This document shows positions 18,985 through 27,114 of a DNA stretch of 64,000 nt, one piece after another. Made by a program: the position numbers and the translations under genes. The notes beneath the pieces were generated by a model. It was not told where the DNA came from. It ran no database searches and worked only from the letters and a program-made list of their open reading frames with translations. How positions within the stretch are numbered: the stretch's first letter is position 1; each line of letters begins with the position of its first letter. Location of the stretch: assembly GCA_905221295.1 (NCBI GenBank), contig CAJNCP010000003.1, positions 124,001 to 188,000 on the forward strand. Reading direction: 5' to 3'. The DNA comes from a bacterium (GTDB lineage Bacteria > Bacillota > Bacilli > Lactobacillales > Streptococcaceae).

Positions 18985-19662
18985 CTAATCTTGCCACAAA
19001 TTCATAGCATCGAGAAAATCAGCTGAAGCTTGAACTTGTTTAGGATTGTTTGCTTCTCTCTCAGCTCGTTTAGCTTCCACTTGGGCCACAGAATGGATGC
19101 CTTCATGACGCCAGTTTCGTAGAATTGCCTGAATATATTTCCAGTTTGGCTTGCCATTGAGAACGGCCTCTCGGAGAGCCTCCTTGATCAAATCCGCCTT
19201 AACTCCATCTTCTTTGACAGTCTTGGAAAGATCTTCGATTTCAAATGGCGTTAACAAGCGTCCCAATTCCTGCTGAAAAGTTTCAACCAGATCCTTCAAC
19301 TGATTCTGCGGGTTTGAGGCAGTTGTAGCTGGAGTTTGGGTATCTAGCAAGCTATCCAAGCGTTCAAAAGCCAAACTAGCATCAAAAATCAGCTCAATTT
19401 CCCCATTTAGTTCAATGGTCCGATATTGTAGCAAACCATTTTCTGTCAAATTTGAAATGGATTGGTTGACATCTGCCACCTCTTTCCCAATGATTTCAGC
19501 AATCTGACTAGGCGAAACATCTCCTAAGGCTGTGGTATTTTGTAAATAGAAAAATTGCCAGACTAGAAAATCTTCGCTGGAAGGAAAGAGTTCCTTAAAA
19601 TGCAAGAGAAGGGCACTTGGTAAAACCAAGTTCCCTGATTTAAAAGCGTCAAAATATGTCAT
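18985..19662 (-). CDS. dnaD: Primosome protein DnaD
   Basis: DNA replication initiation/restart protein of low-GC Gram-positives that helps load DnaB/DnaI on DNA. 225 residues: an N-terminal winged-helix-like domain (about 1-100, GDVSPSQIAEIIGKEVADVN), a linker, then the DnaD C-terminal domain with the tail motif NWKYIQAILRNWRHEGI. It follows metA by 8 bp, so it is probably cotranscribed with it. Confidence 0.9.
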   Translation of the reverse strand: MTYFDAFKSGNLVLPSALLLHFKELFPSSEDFLVWQFFYLQNTTALGDVSPSQIAEIIGKEVADVNQSISNLTENGLLQYRTIELNGEIELIFDASLAFERLDSLLDTQTPATTASNPQNQLKDLVETFQQELGRLLTPFEIEDLSKTVKEDGVKADLIKEALREAVLNGKPNWKYIQAILRNWRHEGIHSVAQVEAKRAEREANNPKQVQASADFLDAMNLWQD

Positions 19663-19670
19663 AATTCCTC

Positions 19671-20615
19671 TTATAAATATCCAAATGCAGCCGCATCATC
19701 CTCTACCTTTCTCCAGTCAAAAGGGGTTTCTTGATAAACTGCATAGTTAACCCAGTTACTGAAAAAGAGGGCAGCTGATGAAGACCAAGAGAGACAGGGC
19801 GTCTCATTTACATCATCATTTTTAAAGTAGTTCTCTGGGATATGAGGGTCGAGTCCCGCCTCATAATCACGAAAATACTCTCTTGCCAAAGTGTCACGAT
19901 CGTACTCCAAATGACCAAAACTATAAATCTCACGCAAATCTCGACTAGCTAGGATAGAAACCCCAACCTCAGGTCCTTCTGACAAAATCTCCAGATTGGT
20001 CTTGTTTAAGATTTCTTCTTTTAAAATCTCAGTATGACGAGAATGAGGAGCTACATAGCGATCATCAAAACCTCTAAAAAGAAGGTGCCCTTCTTTCAAG
20101 GTGTCCTGTGGATAAATTCCTGATAGTTTCCGATCCATCTGGTGCTTCTCAACGCCATAGCGAACATAAAGACCTGCTTGCGCTCCCCAACAGATATGGA
20201 GGGTTGAAAAAACATGCGTCTTGGACCATTCGATGACCTGCTTGAATTCTTCCCAGTAATCTACCTCCTCAAAAGGCAAATGCTCCACTGGTGCTCCTGT
20301 GATAATCATTCCATCAAAAAAGTCATCCTTGACCTCTGGAAAGGTCTTATAGAAGGTTTCCATATGTTCGGCACGAGTTGTCTTGGAACGATGTGTTTCC
20401 ATATATAAGAAATCAATATCTAATTGCAAAGGGGTATTAGCCAAATGCCGTAAGAGTTGCGTTTCTGTTACCATTTTTTGAGGCATGAGATTTAAAATCA
20501 AAATCTTCAAGGGGCGAATATCCTGATGAGCGGCCCGTTGGTCGTCCATAACAAAGATATTTTCTGTCCTTAAAATCTCCACAGCTGGTAATTTTTTATC
20601 AATTCGAATCGGCAT
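19671..20615 (-). CDS. metA: Homoserine O-acetyltransferase, MetA type
   Basis: First committed step of methionine synthesis, acylating homoserine. 314 residues. The catalytic cysteine is Cys142 in [12 protein letters not shown], and the His-Glu pair of the triad is expected near FGHLEYDRD. Residue 111 is glutamate ([15 protein letters not shown]). In characterised MetA enzymes glutamate at this position favours acetyl-CoA and glycine favours succinyl-CoA, so this is better named an acetyltransferase despite older annotation. It is preceded by a strong promoter overlapped by a methionine-regulator box and is likely cotranscribed with dnaD. Confidence 0.93.
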   Translation of the reverse strand: MPIRIDKKLPAVEILRTENIFVMDDQRAAHQDIRPLKILILNLMPQKMVTETQLLRHLANTPLQLDIDFLYMETHRSKTTRAEHMETFYKTFPEVKDDFFDGMIITGAPVEHLPFEEVDYWEEFKQVIEWSKTHVFSTLHICWGAQAGLYVRYGVEKHQMDRKLSGIYPQDTLKEGHLLFRGFDDRYVAPHSRHTEILKEEILNKTNLEILSEGPEVGVSILASRDLREIYSFGHLEYDRDTLAREYFRDYEAGLDPHIPENYFKNDDVNETPCLSWSSSAALFFSNWVNYAVYQETPFDWRKVEDDAAAFGYL

Positions 20616-20695
20616 AATACCCTCCTAACAGTTCTCTATTTCGGGAATGATCTTGTCTGTTTGAAAGCAAAAACCTCCAAATACTTCTTCCCTTT

Positions 20696-20729
20696 ATTAT
20701 ACTGTATGAAGATATAGTTTTCAATTATA
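20696..20729 (-). promoter_or_regulatory. metA promoter overlapped by a MET-box (MtaR-type site)
   Basis: On minus: TTGAAA (20719-20724), 17-nt spacer and TATAAT (20696-20701). The 17-mer at 20713-20729 reads TATAGTTTTCAATTATA on plus, one mismatch in the arms from the streptococcal MET-box TATAGTT-N3-AACTATA bound by the LysR-type regulator MtaR/MetR. It covers the -35. A weaker TATAGTT half-site lies at 20747-20753. Confidence 0.75.
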
Positions 20730-20771
20730 GTTTTTCTCTAACTAGCTATAGTTAATTTATATAGCAAAAGA

Positions 20772-20798
20772 AGAGAAAACAGCCCCAAGGACTGTTTT
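20772..20798 (-). terminator. apt terminator
   Basis: On minus: AAAACAGTCC pairs with GGGCTGTTTT (one wobble) around a short loop, followed by a CT-rich/T-rich tail. Confidence 0.8.
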
Positions 20799-20801
20799 TC
20801 A

Positions 20802-21314
20802 TTAATAATGCATAAGTACCTTGTAATCGTAATCTCCGATTTTTTCACGGCCTTTAAGCTCATCCAGCTCAATCAAGAAAGCACAACCTGCTACAACTCC
20901 GCCAAGTCTTTCAATCATCTCAATCGTTGCCTTGACAGTTCCACCTGTTGCCAAGAGATCATCTACGATGAGAACGCGTTGACCTGGCTTGATCGCATCC
21001 GCGTGCATGGTCAAGGTATCAATACCGTACTCTTTCTCATAGTCAGCAGAAATCACTTCACGTGGTAATTTCCCTGGTTTACGAACAGGAGCAAATCCAA
21101 TCCCCAACTCAAAGGCAACGGGACAGCCAACGATAAAACCACGGGCTTCTGGTCCCACGATCATGTCGATTTTCTTGTCAGTTGCGTACTGAACGATTTC
21201 ACGAACAGCATAGCTATAGGCATTACCATCTGCCATCAATGGGCTGATATCACGGAAGGTGATGCCTTCCTTGGGATAATTTTCAATCGTTGCGATATAA
21301 TCTTTTAAATTCAT
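20802..21314 (-). CDS. apt: Adenine phosphoribosyltransferase
   Basis: Purine salvage enzyme making AMP from adenine and PRPP. 170 residues with the PRPP-binding motif [13 protein letters not shown] (about 118-130) and the family N-terminus [17 protein letters not shown]. Single gene with its own promoter and terminator. Confidence 0.97.
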   Translation of the reverse strand: MNLKDYIATIENYPKEGITFRDISPLMADGNAYSYAVREIVQYATDKKIDMIVGPEARGFIVGCPVAFELGIGFAPVRKPGKLPREVISADYEKEYGIDTLTMHADAIKPGQRVLIVDDLLATGGTVKATIEMIERLGGVVAGCAFLIELDELKGREKIGDYDYKVLMHY

Positions 21315-21345
21315 CTTTTTCTTTCTTTCAAAGTTTTTACTCTCT

Positions 21346-21354
21346 ATTATACCA
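21346..21354 (-). promoter_or_regulatory. apt extended -10 promoter
   Basis: TGG-TATAAT on minus (hexamer 21346-21351). No convincing -35. Confidence 0.65.
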
Positions 21355-21432
21355 CATTTTCTGTGAAAGAAGAAATAGAAGATTTTTATTTGCTAATCCA
21401 AGATTTCGTCTTGCTGATTTAAGATTCAAGCT

Positions 21433-21870
21433 TTAATCCAACCATTGAATATAGGCTGTTTTATCTTCACTATTATAACCAGCTACCTTATAAAAATCCT
21501 GGGTGCTTGTATTTTTAGAACCTGTCAGGAGCATCATCTTATAACAATTTCTCTCTTTAGCTATTTGTTTAGCATATTCAAGACAAGCGCTTGCATACCC
21601 TTTCCCTCTATCTTCTTCTCGGGTCACCACATTTTCTATCAAAGCATAGGGTCTCACACCTCTTGTCAAGTTGGGAATAATGACACAAATACAGGAGGAG
21701 ACTATTCTTCCTTCCACCTCCTTCAAGATAACATGATGGCGCTGGTCAGAAATCATCTCACTCCATACTTGCTGCAAATGAAGACTATCTTCTGGGATAT
21801 CTTTCTCATGTAAGGACAGGTAGAGATTTAGTAACTCAAATAAATCCTCCTGTACAGCTTCTCTCAACAA
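21433..21870 (-). CDS. GNAT family N-acetyltransferase
   Basis: About 145 residues with the acetyl-CoA loop EDRGKGYASACLEYA and the C-terminal strand FYKVAGYNSEDKTAYIQWL. The acceptor is unknown. No ATG is available. A TTG at 21870 lies 8 nt after GGAGG and is preferred to the TTG at 21885, which would overlap the ribosome site; a third TTG at 21867 is possible. Confidence 0.8.
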   Translation of the reverse strand: MLREAVQEDLFELLNLYLSLHEKDIPEDSLHLQQVWSEMISDQRHHVILKEVEGRIVSSCICVIIPNLTRGVRPYALIENVVTREEDRGKGYASACLEYAKQIAKERNCYKMMLLTGSKNTSTQDFYKVAGYNSEDKTAYIQWLD

Positions 21871-21904
21871 TTTTATTTCCTCCAATCCTTTGTTAATAGA
21901 TTTG

Positions 21905-21932
21905 AATAAAAAAACTCTGACCGAAGTCAGAG
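21905..21932 (-). terminator. rplK-rplA terminator
   Basis: On minus: CTCTGAC-TTCG-GTCAGAG, a perfect 7-bp stem capped by a stable UUCG loop and followed by seven T residues. Confidence 0.95.
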
Positions 21933-21943
21933 ATTCTAGTTAA

Positions 21944-22633
21944 TTAAAGTGAGTTCACATCAACCTTGATACCAACACCTTGAGTAGTTGTGATAGTCAA
22001 GTTTGTTACGTAAGTTCCTTTAGCTGTAGCTGGTTTTGCTTTTTGGATTGTTTCGTTGAAAGCTTTAAAGTTCTCAACCAATTTTTCAGCTTCAAATGAT
22101 ACTTTACCGATGATCGCTTGAACGTTACCTGCACGGTCAGCACGGTAAGTGATTTTACCACCTTTAGACTCTTCAACTGCTTTAGCAACATCCATTGTTA
22201 CAGTACCAGTTTTAGGGTTTGGCATCAAGTTACGTGGTCCAAGGACACGTCCTAGACGTCCAACAAGAGCCATCATGTCAGGTGTAGCGATAACTACGTC
22301 GAAGTCCAACCAACCGTCGTTGATTTTTGCAACAAGGTCATCTTCACCAACAAAGTCTGCACCAGCAGCTTTTGCTTCTTCAGCTTTTGCACCACGTGCG
22401 AAAACAAGAACGCGTGAAGTTTTACCAGTACCGTTTGGCAATACCATTGCGCCACGGATTTGTTGGTCAGCTTTTTTAACGTCGATGTTCAAGTTGTAAG
22501 CAACTTCTACAGTTGCGTCAAATTTTGCAAAGTTAGTTTCTTTTGCAAGTGCTACAGCTTCTTCTACGCTGTATGCTTTTGTGCTGTCGATTTTCTCAAG
22601 TGCAGCACGAAGTTGTTTGCTTTTTTTAGCCAT
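21944..22633 (-). CDS. rplA: 50S ribosomal protein L1
   Basis: Primary 23S rRNA-binding protein at the L1 stalk (229 residues). Family motifs include [32 protein letters not shown] and [12 protein letters not shown]. In many bacteria it also represses its own mRNA by binding an rRNA-like site; matching sites appear before both rplK and rplA here. Confidence 0.99.
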
Positions 22634-22662
22634 TTTCTATTCTCCTTGTAAGTGGTTCAATC

Positions 22663-22678
22663 GATTTTCATCTCCCAC
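22663..22678 (-). promoter_or_regulatory. Putative L1-binding motif between rplK and rplA
   Basis: On minus GTGGGAGATGAAAATC, 14 of 16 bases identical to the element in the rplK leader (23193-23208). It is followed by a CCAC that can close a stem just before the rplA ribosome site. Resemblance to the GGGAG...GAUGAA core of L1 targets is from family knowledge. Confidence 0.5.
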
Positions 22679-22729
22679 GTCACTCCTCGAAATGATGAAG
22701 TCTTGCGGGTTATATTGGGGTGTTATTGA

Positions 22730-23155
22730 TTAGTCAACAACAGTGAATCCCATAGAACGAGCAGTACCTTCGATCATACGCATTGCAGACTCAATGTTTG
22801 CTGCGTTCAAATCTGGCATCTTAGTTTCTGCAATTTCTTGTACTTGTGCACGAGTAACTGTAGCAACTTTAGTTTTGTTAGGTGTACCTGATCCTTTTTC
22901 AACACCTGCAGCTTTTTTCAAAAGAACAGCAGCTGGTGGTGTTTTTGTAACGAAAGTAAATGATTTGTCTTCGTATACTGAGATAACAACTGGAATGATC
23001 ATACCAGCTTGGTCAGCTGTACGGGCGTTGAACTCTTTTGTGAATCCCATGATGTTGATACCAGCTTGACCAAGAGCAGGTCCAACCGGTGGAGCTGGTG
23101 TAGCTTTACCAGCAGGGATTTGCAATTTTACAAGTTTTTCGACTTTTTTAGCCAT
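22730..23155 (-). CDS. rplK: 50S ribosomal protein L11
   Basis: GTPase-centre ribosomal protein (141 residues): [20 protein letters not shown] at the N-terminus and the rRNA-binding C-terminal domain with [20 protein letters not shown]. First gene of the rplK-rplA operon. Ribosome site AAAGGAGG. Confidence 0.99.
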   Translation of the reverse strand: MAKKVEKLVKLQIPAGKATPAPPVGPALGQAGINIMGFTKEFNARTADQAGMIIPVVISVYEDKSFTFVTKTPPAAVLLKKAAGVEKGSGTPNKTKVATVTRAQVQEIAETKMPDLNAANIESAMRMIEGTARSMGFTVVD

Positions 23156-23164
23156 TTTTAAATC

Positions 23165-23261
23165 CTCCTTTGTGGTTTTGGCGGTAATTAAAGATTTTTA
23201 CCTCCCACAAGTATGCTTTACACATACCTTTCCATTATACACTATTTATCTAAAAATGCAA
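23165..23261 (-). promoter_or_regulatory. rplK promoter and leader with putative L1 site
   Basis: On minus: TTGCAT (23256-23261), 16-nt spacer and TATAAT (23234-23239). The leader has a small hairpin (GTATG/CATAC), then GTGGGAGGTAAAAATC (23193-23208). That segment can pair distally: GTGG...GGTAA with TTACC...CCAC. This is the arrangement expected for an L1 feedback site. Confidence 0.65.
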
Positions 23262-23277
23262 GAGAAAAATTACTTTT

Positions 23278-23994
23278 TTAATCGACGTAATCACCGCCTT
23301 CAAAGCCATAGTACTCTTCCAAACTGAGACCACTTGCAGCAATTTCTTTGGCTTCTTTTCCGACGTAGCGAAGATGCCATTCTTCTGCCATGTAGCCAGT
23401 CTCTTTTTCCTTGCCTTTGAGATAGCGAACGACAAAACCATAGTCAGCTGCATGATCTAAGAGCCACTGGGCCGCCTTCTCCTCTGTCACCAATTCTCCA
23501 TTAGTCCCGATCAAATCAAAAGCAAGACCTGTTTGGTGTTCACTATAACCTGGTCGAGCTGAGTAGCGATCAGCTGCTTCCTTACCGTCTTGATTCACAT
23601 AGTCTTGATAAAGTTTGATTTGGGTTTCATAACTTCTAAAACCACTGTAGTGATCGCTAATTGGGTAGCCAGCTGCTTGCATTGCTGCAATGAGTTTCAG
23701 CAACTCTGCTTTAGCTGTTGGATTTTCTCCTGGATTGTAGTCTTTTGACAAAGGATAGTGCTTATTGGCTACGACGATTTCATCATATTTCCCTTGGATA
23801 CTATAGTGGTCTCCCTTATTCACAACTTCTGCTTTTTTCTGACTAGAAGCTGGGGATTTACTTCCTACAGTTCCCTCAGGTTGACTGCTTTGCTCCGTCT
23901 TTTGAGTGTTTTCTTCATTTTTAGGTTTTTCTTGAGCACATGCTGCTAGGGTTACTGCTAGCAAACCAGATAAAACGATGTATCTTTTTTTCAT
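23278..23994 (-). CDS. ldcB: L,D-carboxypeptidase lipoprotein (LdcB/DacB, VanY family)
   Basis: Surface lipoprotein that trims the terminal D-Ala from peptidoglycan tetrapeptides after DacA action. 238 residues: signal peptide with lipobox LAAC (Cys19), a Ser/Thr/Glu-rich linker (about 20-60), then the zinc peptidase domain with SEHQTGLAFD (His153, Asp160) and EWHLRY (His207) as metal ligands. In the pneumococcus loss of this enzyme alters cell shape (established). The ribosome site is a weak GAGAGGAAG type. Confidence 0.93.
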   Translation of the reverse strand: MKKRYIVLSGLLAVTLAACAQEKPKNEENTQKTEQSSQPEGTVGSKSPASSQKKAEVVNKGDHYSIQGKYDEIVVANKHYPLSKDYNPGENPTAKAELLKLIAAMQAAGYPISDHYSGFRSYETQIKLYQDYVNQDGKEAADRYSARPGYSEHQTGLAFDLIGTNGELVTEEKAAQWLLDHAADYGFVVRYLKGKEKETGYMAEEWHLRYVGKEAKEIAASGLSLEEYYGFEGGDYVD

Positions 23995-24008
23995 TTTTTC
24001 TTCCTCTC

Positions 24009-24470
24009 TTAGACCAAGTGCTTCTCTAATTCATCGGATAAGGCTTTAATCATTTGTTCCAACTCATGGGATTTCACTTGGCAATCTTCTGCCACCATTT
24101 CTTCCCAGGGTACCCACCAGACTGGACCACGGCCATTCAATCCATGCTCCCTCATATCACCTGATCGTCTTGGAAAAAGGTGCCAGTGAGCGTGGGCATC
24201 TCCATTTCCTAGAAGTTCGATGTTCATCTTTTCAGCTTTAAACGTTTCGGCGACAGCTTCTTGGACCAAACTCATTTCCTCTAAAAAACGAAGTTTTACA
24301 GAAGTCTCCATACGGTGGAGTTCTGTGACATGCTCTTTTGCTAGAAATAAGGTATAGCCCTTAAAGTATTGGTGGTCTCCAATAACAACATAGCCTGTTT
24401 CTAGTTCTTTCACAAAGTAGGGATTTTCCCCTGCCTTGATCCATTCAATTCTTTGACAAATCAAGCACAT
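24009..24470 (-). CDS. HIT family nucleotide-binding protein
   Basis: 153-residue histidine-triad protein with the triad DAHAHWHLFPR (about residues 112-122), which hydrolyses or transfers nucleotide phosphoramidates/diadenosine compounds in this family. The natural substrate is not evident. It starts one base after the M42 peptidase stop, so the two are probably coupled. Confidence 0.88.
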   Translation of the reverse strand: MCLICQRIEWIKAGENPYFVKELETGYVVIGDHQYFKGYTLFLAKEHVTELHRMETSVKLRFLEEMSLVQEAVAETFKAEKMNIELLGNGDAHAHWHLFPRRSGDMREHGLNGRGPVWWVPWEEMVAEDCQVKSHELEQMIKALSDELEKHLV

Positions 24471-24471
24471 A

Positions 24472-25509
24472 TTAGCCTACCAATGCACTCTTGAGATAAG
24501 CGTCGACCATACGCTCAGTCGCCACGACCGAATCAATGTGTGTTCGTTCGTAAGAGTGACTGGACTCAATACCAGCTCCAAGGAGGGCATGCTTAACCTC
24601 TGCTCCTGCTGACATAGCTGCTGAAGCATCCGAACCGTAAAATGGATAAATGTCGAGCTTAAATGGAATATCTTGCTCCTTCGCCAAAGCTACCAAGTGT
24701 TGACGGAAGTCATAGTGATAGGGACCTGAAGCGTCCTTGACACAGATAGACACTGTATACTCATCCGTCTGCTGGTCATCGCCCATAGCTCCCATATCCA
24801 CAGCTAGATATTCCACTACCTGAGCTGGAATATTGGAGTTAGCACCGTGGCCCACCTCTTCGAAGACTGAAAAAGCAAAATGAGTTGTTACTGGCAATTC
24901 AATCCCCTCTTCCTTGTAAATACGAAGAAGATTGAGCAAAATCGCTGCGCTGACCTTGTCATCCAAATGACGGGACTTGATAAAACCAGTCTCTGTCACG
25001 ACAGTTCTTGGGTCAAAACTGATAAAGTCGCCAACCTCGATGCCCAAGGCGCGGGTTTCTTTTTCATTGGTTACTTTTGCATCCAAACGCACTTCCATAT
25101 TGTCCTGTGTGCGTTCAGCAGTTCCTGCATCTTTGTAGACATGGCAAGAAGTCTGGTGGATGAGGATAGTTCCTGATACCGTTTGACCTGTGCTAGCCAC
25201 ATGAACCGTACAATTCTCACCTTCAATCATGTTCCAAGGGAAACCACCGATACGGTCCAATTTGAGACGACCATCCGGTTTGACAGCACGGACAATAGCA
25301 CCCAGCGTATCCACATGGGCAGTCACATAGCGGTGTTGGTCATCATTTTGACCTTTAATAGTAACATTGACACCACCCTTGGCTGTGCGAACAGGCTGGT
25401 AACCAAGCTCTTCTAAAGTATGGACTAGGTAGTCTGAAATCTCACGAGTAAAGCCCGTTGGAGATGCAATAGCGGTTAATTCTTTGATATAGTTTACAGT
25501 TTGATTCAT
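24472..25509 (-). CDS. M42 family metallo-aminopeptidase
   Basis: 345-residue cytosolic cocatalytic zinc peptidase of the glutamyl-aminopeptidase/tetrahedral aminopeptidase type. Metal ligands are expected in TAHVDTLG, SRHLDDKVSA, FSVFEEVGHG, VDMGA and ESSHSYERTH, all present. The ATG at 25509 follows GAGGTGAAGAA; the longer in-frame ATG at 25530 has no ribosome site. Probably cotranscribed with the HIT gene. Confidence 0.9.
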   Translation of the reverse strand: MNQTVNYIKELTAIASPTGFTREISDYLVHTLEELGYQPVRTAKGGVNVTIKGQNDDQHRYVTAHVDTLGAIVRAVKPDGRLKLDRIGGFPWNMIEGENCTVHVASTGQTVSGTILIHQTSCHVYKDAGTAERTQDNMEVRLDAKVTNEKETRALGIEVGDFISFDPRTVVTETGFIKSRHLDDKVSAAILLNLLRIYKEEGIELPVTTHFAFSVFEEVGHGANSNIPAQVVEYLAVDMGAMGDDQQTDEYTVSICVKDASGPYHYDFRQHLVALAKEQDIPFKLDIYPFYGSDASAAMSAGAEVKHALLGAGIESSHSYERTHIDSVVATERMVDAYLKSALVG

Positions 25510-25581
25510 TTCTTCACCTCTTCCTACCATTATATCACTTTTCTAGCTGGATCCCTTTGGAAAAGGGTCTTATCCTTCTAG

Positions 25582-25610
25582 TTGATTTCACTATGGATCC
25601 ATGTTATAAT
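25582..25610 (+). promoter_or_regulatory. Promoter of first DUF1307-like lipoprotein
   Basis: TTGATT (25582-25587), 17-nt spacer and TATAAT (25605-25610). The block from the -10 to the ribosome site is nearly identical to that of the second copy. Confidence 0.8.
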
Positions 25611-25645
25611 ACAAATACTTTAATTATGAAAGGAAAGTAAAGGAT

Positions 25646-26197
25646 ATGAAATCTTACTTTAAAACCTCACTAGCCCTTGTGGCTTCACTTGTTCTCCTGC
25701 TCGGATGTTCCAAACAAGCATCAACACCTGCAAACAGCAGTTCTAAAGAAGACACAACAACTCAGTCAAGTGAGAGCAAACAAAGCACTGAACAATCATC
25801 AGAAAAGAAAGAAACAACTAAAACACATACCTTTATTAACAAAAGCAATTCTGGAATCACTTCTACCTTGGTTTATACTGTAGAAGGCGACAATGTTATC
25901 AAGCAATCAGCTAATAACATTGCTGATCCTGAAATCCTTGGTGCAACTCCAGAAGATGTCAAGAGTTTTATTGAAGAAAAGTACAAAGGTTATAATGGAC
26001 TCAAAGGTGTTAAACAAACGATTGAAATCAAAGATGGAAAAGTTGTCCAAGATCTCGAAGTTGACTTCTCACTTGCTAGTCTTGATGAACTTAGAAAAGC
26101 ACTCCCTGAAGAATATTCTGGTATCGGCAATCGTGTCAGTTTCTCAAACTCTAAAAAAGCACTAGAAAAAATGGGATTTACAGAAAAGACGAACTAA
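25646..26197 (+). CDS. DUF1307-like lipoprotein, tandem copy 1
   Basis: 183-residue lipoprotein: signal peptide ending in LLLGC (Cys21), a Ser/Thr/Glu/Lys-rich tether (about 22-60), then a globular domain with THTF, STLVYTVEGDNV and IEIKDGKVVQDLEVDF, matching the YehR-like DUF1307 group. Function unknown. It is strongly similar to the next gene along its whole length, nearly identical in the signal peptide and linker, which points to a recent duplication including the promoter. Confidence 0.85.
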   Translation: MKSYFKTSLALVASLVLLLGCSKQASTPANSSSKEDTTTQSSESKQSTEQSSEKKETTKTHTFINKSNSGITSTLVYTVEGDNVIKQSANNIADPEILGATPEDVKSFIEEKYKGYNGLKGVKQTIEIKDGKVVQDLEVDFSLASLDELRKALPEEYSGIGNRVSFSNSKKALEKMGFTEKTN

Positions 26198-26232
26198 TCT
26201 CCTAAAATTTCATATAGACTAGTATAGGTCCA

Positions 26233-26275
26233 CCCCAAAAGTTAGACACAACTCTAACTCTTGGGGTATTTTATT
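26233..26275 (+). terminator. Hairpin terminator resembling an IS-derived end
   Basis: CCCCAAAAGTTAGA (26233-26246) pairs with TCTAACTCTTGGGG (26253-26266) with one wobble or mismatch around a 6-nt loop, followed by TATTTTA. The CCCCAAAAGTTAGAC string recalls the ends or flanks of IS3-family elements in streptococci (from memory). Nothing else of such an element is visible. Confidence 0.7.
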
Positions 26276-26450
26276 ACCTCCCTAACCGATGAGTCCAATA
26301 GATTCCTCCCAATCCCATAAAAAGTGCATTTAAAACTTCACACCCTTATAAAGCCATAGGATAAAAGATTTTTGAAACAGATAGAGACAAAACTTTAATC
26401 GTCAGACTAGTTTCTATTCGTTGTCATGTCAGGTCAGAGGGGAGATCTAG
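26276..26450. other. Spacer between the lipoprotein copies
   Basis: No supported gene. A short open frame on minus near 26275-26370 looks like a decayed coding tail, but I cannot assign it. Confidence 0.35.
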
Positions 26451-26479
26451 TTGATTTTGTAGTAGAATCATGTTATAAT
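26451..26479 (+). promoter_or_regulatory. Promoter of second DUF1307-like lipoprotein
   Basis: TTGATT (26451-26456), 17-nt spacer and TATAAT (26474-26479), the same hexamers and spacing as copy 1. The spacer sequence differs. Confidence 0.8.
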
Positions 26480-26510
26480 ACAAAATACTTTGATTATGAA
26501 AGGAAATTCT

Positions 26511-27062
26511 ATGAAAACTTATGTTAAAACTTCACTAGCCCTAGTGGCTTCACTTGTCCTCCTGCTCGGATGCTCCAAACAAGCATCTACACCTGCTAGC
26601 AGCAGTACCAAAGAAGACACAACAACTCAGTCAAGCGAGACCAAACAAAGCAGCCAACAATCATCTGAAAAGAAAGATGAGACAGAAACCCACACATTTG
26701 TCCACAATAGCAAACCTGGAATTCATTCTACCTTGACTTATACTGTAAAGGGAGATGACGTTGTAAAACAAACTGTTCATAATGTACTTGACCCTGAAAA
26801 ACTTAATAATACCGCGGAAGGTATTAAGGAAATTGTTGACGATACTTATAAAGGTTATGAAGGGGTCAAAGGGGTTACACAAAAAGTTGAAATTCAAGAC
26901 GGAAAAGTTATCCAAAACATCGAGGTTGACATGACTGTCGCAAGTCTTGACGAATTGAAAAAAGCAATGCCGAACGAATATTCTGGTATTGGAAACCGTG
27001 TAAGCTTTGCTGCCTCGAAAAAAATGCTTAAAGAGGCTGGTTATACTGAACAAACCAACTAA
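26511..27062 (+). CDS. DUF1307-like lipoprotein, tandem copy 2
   Basis: 183 residues with the same lipobox (LLLGC, Cys21), tether and domain as copy 1. Copy-specific differences lie in the middle (for example VLDPEKLNNTAEGIKEIVDD against IADPEILGATPEDVKSFIEE). The ATG at 26511 follows GAAAGGAAA; an ATG at 26490 is upstream of that site and is not used. Divergence of the domain but not of the signal and tether suggests selection or gene conversion acting unevenly. Confidence 0.85.
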   Translation: MKTYVKTSLALVASLVLLLGCSKQASTPASSSTKEDTTTQSSETKQSSQQSSEKKDETETHTFVHNSKPGIHSTLTYTVKGDDVVKQTVHNVLDPEKLNNTAEGIKEIVDDTYKGYEGVKGVTQKVEIQDGKVIQNIEVDMTVASLDELKKAMPNEYSGIGNRVSFAASKKMLKEAGYTEQTN

Positions 27063-27079
27063 TGAGTCGTGCTCATACA

Positions 27080-27114
27080 AAAAATTCTTGGTCGATGACC
27101 AAGAATTTTTTTAT
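27080..27114. terminator. Bidirectional terminator between lipoprotein copy 2 and brnQ
   Basis: Fourteen-base perfect stem (27080-27093 with 27097-27110) around GAT, with A and T runs on both sides. It touches the brnQ stop codon. Confidence 0.95.
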
